Assembly: GCA_964556225.1 (NCBI GenBank)
Contig: CAZKVJ010000012.1
Coordinates: forward strand, 1 to 64,000
Length of the DNA stretch: 64,000 bases
Reading direction: 5' to 3'
DNA from: CAZKVJ01 sp964556225
GTDB taxonomy: Bacteria > Actinomycetota > Acidimicrobiia > Acidimicrobiales > Ilumatobacteraceae
Part shown: piece by piece, positions 60,802-64,000 of the stretch
How the letters are laid out: the number at the start of each line of letters is the position of its first letter
How positions within the stretch are numbered: the stretch's first letter is position 1
The notes under the pieces: generated by a model
What the model was told of the DNA's origin: nothing
What the model saw: only the letters and a program-made list of their open reading frames with translations
The model's database searches: none
Program-made: the position numbers and the translations under genes

Positions 60802-62430
60802 ATGAAGGGCTTGATGCAGGACACACCGCTCACCATCACGCACCTGTTCGAGCGAGCCGAGAAGTACTTCCCGCACAAGACCGTCATCACGGCCGAGGCC
60901 GGCGGGAGGGTCCGCACCTCGTACGGCGAGTGGGCGCAGCGCACCCGCCGCCTGGCGGGCGTGCTCGACACGCTCGGCATCTCCGCCGACGGCCGGGTGG
61001 CCACGTTCGCCTGGAACACCCAGCGCCACCTCGAGCTGTACTTCGCCGCGCCGTGCAGCGGCCGGGTGCTGCACACGCTGAACATCCGGCTCTTCCCGGA
61101 GCAGCTCACGTACATCGTCAATCACGCCGAGGACGAGGTGATCTTCGTCGACCGCTCGCTGCTCGGGCTCCTGGCGCCCCTGCTGGCGACGTTCACGACG
61201 GTGCGCCACCTGGTGCTGATGGACGACGGCAAGGGGGACATCCCGGCGGACCTGGCCGGCCACCAGCTCCTTCACTACGAAGAGCTCCTGGCCGCGGCAT
61301 CACCGGCCGAGTTCGACGTGCGAGACGAGTGGCAAGCGGCGTCGATGTGCTACACGAGCGGCACGACGGGCAACCCGAAGGGCGTGGTCTACAGCCATCG
61401 CAGCACGTTCCTCCACACGATGGGGGCAATGACCGTCGACTCGCTGGGGGCCCGTGAGTCGGATCGGATCCTTCCCGTGGTCCCGATGTTCCACGCCAAC
61501 GCCTGGGGGCTCGCCCATGCCGCCGTCGCCTCCGGTGCCGATCTCGTGATGCCGGGCGCCGACCTGTCGGGCAAGGCCATCGCCGACCTCATCGTGGACG
61601 AGCGCGTCACCGTGGCGGCGGGGGTCCCGACCATCTGGATGGGGGTGCTGCCGGAGCTGACAGGGCGCGACACCTCCAGCCTGCGGGCCATCCCGTGCGG
61701 CGGGTCTGCCGTGCCCAGGGCGCTCTCGGAGGCGTACCGCGAGCAGATCGGCCTGCCCATCACGCAGGCGTGGGGGATGACCGAGACGAGCCCGATCGCC
61801 GCCGTGTGCACCCTCAGCACTGCCGACCTGGCACTGTCCGTGGACGAGCAGGCGGACCTGCGCACCACCGTGGGCACGATCGCCTTCGGCGTGGAGTGCC
61901 GGGTGGTCGAGCCGGGCACCACCGCTGCGGTGCCGTGGGACGGGGAGACCAGCGGCGAGCTGCAGTGCCGGGGGCCGTGGATCGCGTCGAGCTACTACAA
62001 CGACGAGCGGGCCGGCGAGAGCTTCACCGACGACGGCTGGCTGCGCACCGGTGACGTCGCCGTGCTGGACGCCCGCGGCCGGATCCGCCTCGTCGACCGC
62101 ACGAAGGACCTCATCAAGAGCGGCGGTGAGTGGATCAGCTCGGTCGAGCTGGAGAACGAGCTGATGGGCCACCCTCAGATCCGAGAGGCGGCGGTGATCG
62201 GCGTGCCCCACCCCCGCTGGTCGGAGCGGCCGCTCGCCTGTGTGGTGCTCGAGCCCGGCGCCGAGCTCAGCCGCGAGGACGTGCTCGACTTCCTCTCATC
62301 GAAGGTCGCCAAGTGGCAGCTCCCCGACGACGTGGTGTTCATCGACGAGGTGCCGAAGACGAGTGTCGGCAAGTTCTCGAAGAAGACGCTGAGAGATCGA
62401 TTCGCCGACTATACTCTCCCGCCGAGTTGA
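60802..62430 (+). CDS. fatty acyl-CoA synthetase (AMP-dependent ligase)
   Basis: A 542-residue ANL-superfamily ligase. Core motifs: AMP/P-loop CYTSGTTGNPKGVVYSH, QAWGMTETSPIA, hinge GWLRTGDVAVLD and DRTKDLIKSGGEWISSVELE, and catalytic Lys in PKTSVGKFSKKTL. The subgroup with ERAEKYFPHKTVIT near the N terminus is a FadD-type medium/long-chain fatty-acid CoA ligase. GGAGGGGGA precedes ATG 60802. It is followed 29 bases later by the blue-copper lipoprotein gene. Confidence 0.93.
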   Translation: MKGLMQDTPLTITHLFERAEKYFPHKTVITAEAGGRVRTSYGEWAQRTRRLAGVLDTLGISADGRVATFAWNTQRHLELYFAAPCSGRVLHTLNIRLFPEQLTYIVNHAEDEVIFVDRSLLGLLAPLLATFTTVRHLVLMDDGKGDIPADLAGHQLLHYEELLAAASPAEFDVRDEWQAASMCYTSGTTGNPKGVVYSHRSTFLHTMGAMTVDSLGARESDRILPVVPMFHANAWGLAHAAVASGADLVMPGADLSGKAIADLIVDERVTVAAGVPTIWMGVLPELTGRDTSSLRAIPCGGSAVPRALSEAYREQIGLPITQAWGMTETSPIAAVCTLSTADLALSVDEQADLRTTVGTIAFGVECRVVEPGTTAAVPWDGETSGELQCRGPWIASSYYNDERAGESFTDDGWLRTGDVAVLDARGRIRLVDRTKDLIKSGGEWISSVELENELMGHPQIREAAVIGVPHPRWSERPLACVVLEPGAELSREDVLDFLSSKVAKWQLPDDVVFIDEVPKTSVGKFSKKTLRDRFADYTLPPS

Positions 62431-62459
62431 GCCGCCCGGCTTAACCCCAGGAGGAAGTG

Positions 62460-62900
62460 ATGCGTCGTCGATCCGCGCCCGTCGTGGTGCTCCTTGCCGC
62501 CCTCGCCCTCGGCGCCTGTGGTGGCGACGACGCATCGGACGAGCCGGCACCGGCCAGCGAGGCGCCGGCGGTCACGGAGGGGTCGCAGGCCCCGCCCGAG
62601 ACGTTCGCACCGAACGGCGAGGTCGTGGACGTGTCGGCGATCGACAACACCTTCCGGCCGCAAGAGGTGGAGATCTCGGCGGGGACCGAGGTGGTGTTCA
62701 CCAACGGCGGCCGCAACGACCACAACATCGTCCCGTCGGACGGCAGCACCGACTGGGGTGTCGAGGCGACCGAGTTCACACCGGGCGACACGTACTCGCA
62801 CGTCTTCACGACGCCGGGCACGTACGCCTACTTCTGCTCGCTCCACGGCACGGCCGCCGCGGGGATGATCGGCACGATCACGATCACGGTCACGGGCTGA
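62460..62900 (+). CDS. plastocyanin-like (cupredoxin) lipoprotein
   Basis: A 146-residue exported lipoprotein: signal with LALGAC (Cys20), an acidic/Ala/Pro linker (about 21-52) and a cupredoxin domain. Type 1 copper ligands are all visible: H88 (DHNIV), C126, H129 (YFCSLHG) and M136 (GMIGT). It probably shuttles electrons at the outer face of the membrane. CCAGGAGGAAG just before the ATG is one of the strongest ribosome-binding sites in the window. Followed 27 bases later by a beta-helix lipoprotein gene, likely in the same operon. Confidence 0.92.
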   Translation: MRRRSAPVVVLLAALALGACGGDDASDEPAPASEAPAVTEGSQAPPETFAPNGEVVDVSAIDNTFRPQEVEISAGTEVVFTNGGRNDHNIVPSDGSTDWGVEATEFTPGDTYSHVFTTPGTYAYFCSLHGTAAAGMIGTITITVTG

Positions 62901-62927
62901 CCGCGCTCGTTCAGGGGGAGGAGACCC

Positions 62928-64000
62928 ATGCGACCCATCACGAAGCTCGTCGCCGTCGGCTTGCTGGCCGTCGGCCTGGCCGCCTGTGGCGGCGACGACG
63001 ACAGCACGGACGAGACCACCGGCTCGGTGGTGGACTCGGTCGTCGACTCGGCGCTCGACACCATGCCGAACCCCACCGACGCACCGGCGGGCACCGAGGC
63101 GGCGGCGTCGGGAACGATCCAGGTGCCCGACGACTACCCGACCATCCAGGAGGCGGTGGACGCCGCCGCGCCCGGTGACCTGATCCTGATCGCGCCCGGC
63201 ACGTACGAGGAAGCCGTCAGCGTCACCACCGACGACCTCACGATCCGCGGTCTCGACCGCAAGGGCGTGGTGCTCGAGGGCGGCTTCGAGCTGGCGAACG
63301 GCATCATGGTCGTCGGCGCCAACGGTGTGGCCGTCGAGAACATGACGGCCCAGAACTACACCGCCAACGGCTTCTACTGGACGGGGACCACCGGCTACCG
63401 CGGGTCGTACCTCACGGCGCTGCGCAACGGCGACTACGGCATCTACGCGTTCGACTCGGTGCAGGGCCAGTTCGACCACTCGTACGCGGCCGGCTCGCCC
63501 GACGCCGGGTTCTACATCGGCCAGTGCTACCCGTGCGACGCGCTCATCACCGATGTCGTGTCGGAGCACAACGGGCTCGGCTACAGCGGCACCAACAGCG
63601 GCGGCAACCTGGTCATCGTCAACTCGGTGTTCCGCAACAACCGGGCCGGTGTCGTGCCGAACAGCGGCAGCTACGAGCTGTGCTACCCCGAGCGCGACAC
63701 CACGGTGGTCGGCAACATCGTCCACTCGAACAACCAGCCCGACACGCCGGCGATCGACGTCGCCATCCTGGCGATGGGCAACGGCATCCTCGTGGCCGGT
63801 GGCGTGAACAACGTGATCGAGCGCAACCTCGTGTACGACCACACCAAGACCGGTATCGGTCTGGTGCCGTTCCTCGAGGAGGACCCGAACGACGACCTCC
63901 CGACCGAGGACGAGTGGGCCACGCCGTGCGAGGAGACGAAGGACGACGTGCCGGCGAGCGACGTGGTCGGCCCGATCCTGTGGAATGCCATCGGCAACCG
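62928..64000 (+). CDS. right-handed beta-helix lipoprotein (truncated by window end)
   Basis: An open frame from ATG 62928 continues past 64000 (about 357 residues visible). The signal ends LAVGLAAC (Cys20), followed by an Asp/Thr-rich linker. From about residue 65, VPDDYPTIQEAVDAAAPGD and LILIAPGTYEEAVSVTTDDL are the standard opening of a pectate-lyase/NosD-type beta-helix, with later coils marked by VENMTAQNY, NLVIVNSVFRNNRAG, TTVVGNIVHSNN and NVIERNLVYDHTKTGIG. A pair of Cys in GQCYPCDAL could form a disulphide. GGGGGAGGAG lies upstream. Function unknown; extracellular polysaccharide binding or metal-enzyme accessory roles are possible. Confidence 0.88.
   Translation, partial: MRPITKLVAVGLLAVGLAACGGDDDSTDETTGSVVDSVVDSALDTMPNPTDAPAGTEAAASGTIQVPDDYPTIQEAVDAAAPGDLILIAPGTYEEAVSVTTDDLTIRGLDRKGVVLEGGFELANGIMVVGANGVAVENMTAQNYTANGFYWTGTTGYRGSYLTALRNGDYGIYAFDSVQGQFDHSYAAGSPDAGFYIGQCYPCDALITDVVSEHNGLGYSGTNSGGNLVIVNSVFRNNRAGVVPNSGSYELCYPERDTTVVGNIVHSNNQPDTPAIDVAILAMGNGILVAGGVNNVIERNLVYDHTKTGIGLVPFLEEDPNDDLPTEDEWATPCEETKDDVPASDVVGPILWNAIGN

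Overview
The window is high-GC (roughly 70% by eye) bacterial chromosome from an actinobacterium. Gene order is that of actinobacterial core genomes: a Mycobacterium-like mec-cysM-murI-rph-rdgB block, a Streptomyces-like dprA-xerC-whiG-(M23)-rpsB-tsf-pyrH-frr-cdsA-dxr-rseP-ispG block, and rimP-nusA-ylxR-infB-ylxP-rbfA-truB-ribF-rpsO-pnp-M16-dapB. Thinned synteny, GDD-rich lipoproteins and trehalose genes suggest a deep branch such as class Acidimicrobiia, but that placement is inference. There is no insertion sequence, prophage or CRISPR array. No gene-free stretch exceeds 300 bases.

Layout. 1-6.6 kb: tmRNA (ssrA) and its partner smpB, both on the minus strand, separated by about 5.7 kb of accessory genes (crotonase, GNAT, a small protein coupled to an AbiEii-like nucleotidyltransferase, hotdog thioesterase, M20 peptidase, serine hydrolase). 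6.7-10.4 kb: JAMM protease, cysM, murI, rph, rdgB. 10.4-15.4 kb: a D-threonine-aldolase-like gene overlapping treS, divergent from otsA-otsB. 15.4-23.6 kb: tRNA-Leu(UAG), a HerA-like ATPase, an EthD protein, a DUF2461 protein, a membrane acyltransferase, two coupled PLP enzymes and a beta-carbonic anhydrase. 23.6-29.9 kb: clpP, a lipoprotein, comM, dprA, xerC, whiG and a degenerate M23 protein. 30-38.3 kb: translation factors, uridylate kinase, CDP-DAG synthase, two MEP isoprenoid enzymes and a site-2 protease. 38.3-41.2 kb: manA and proS on the minus strand. 41.2-49.7 kb: the nusA-infB operon and its followers. 49.7-53.4 kb: a minus-strand ABC importer operon containing a chorismate mutase-VOC fusion. 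53.5-58.5 kb: rpsO, pnp, M16 peptidase, dapB. 58.5-64 kb: thiol peroxidase, DapA-like protein, VTT-type membrane protein, acyl-CoA ligase, a blue-copper lipoprotein and a beta-helix lipoprotein cut by the window end.

Expression signals. Genes are packed, with many ATGA/GTGA stop-start overlaps. At more than a dozen transcription-unit starts a TANNNT hexamer lies 6-9 bases before the start codon with no Shine-Dalgarno sequence, which points to widespread leaderless mRNAs and helps choose starts. Several gene boundaries carry long, nearly perfect inverted repeats. A strong intrinsic terminator lies between a promoter-like box and rimP, suggesting attenuation of the nusA-infB operon.
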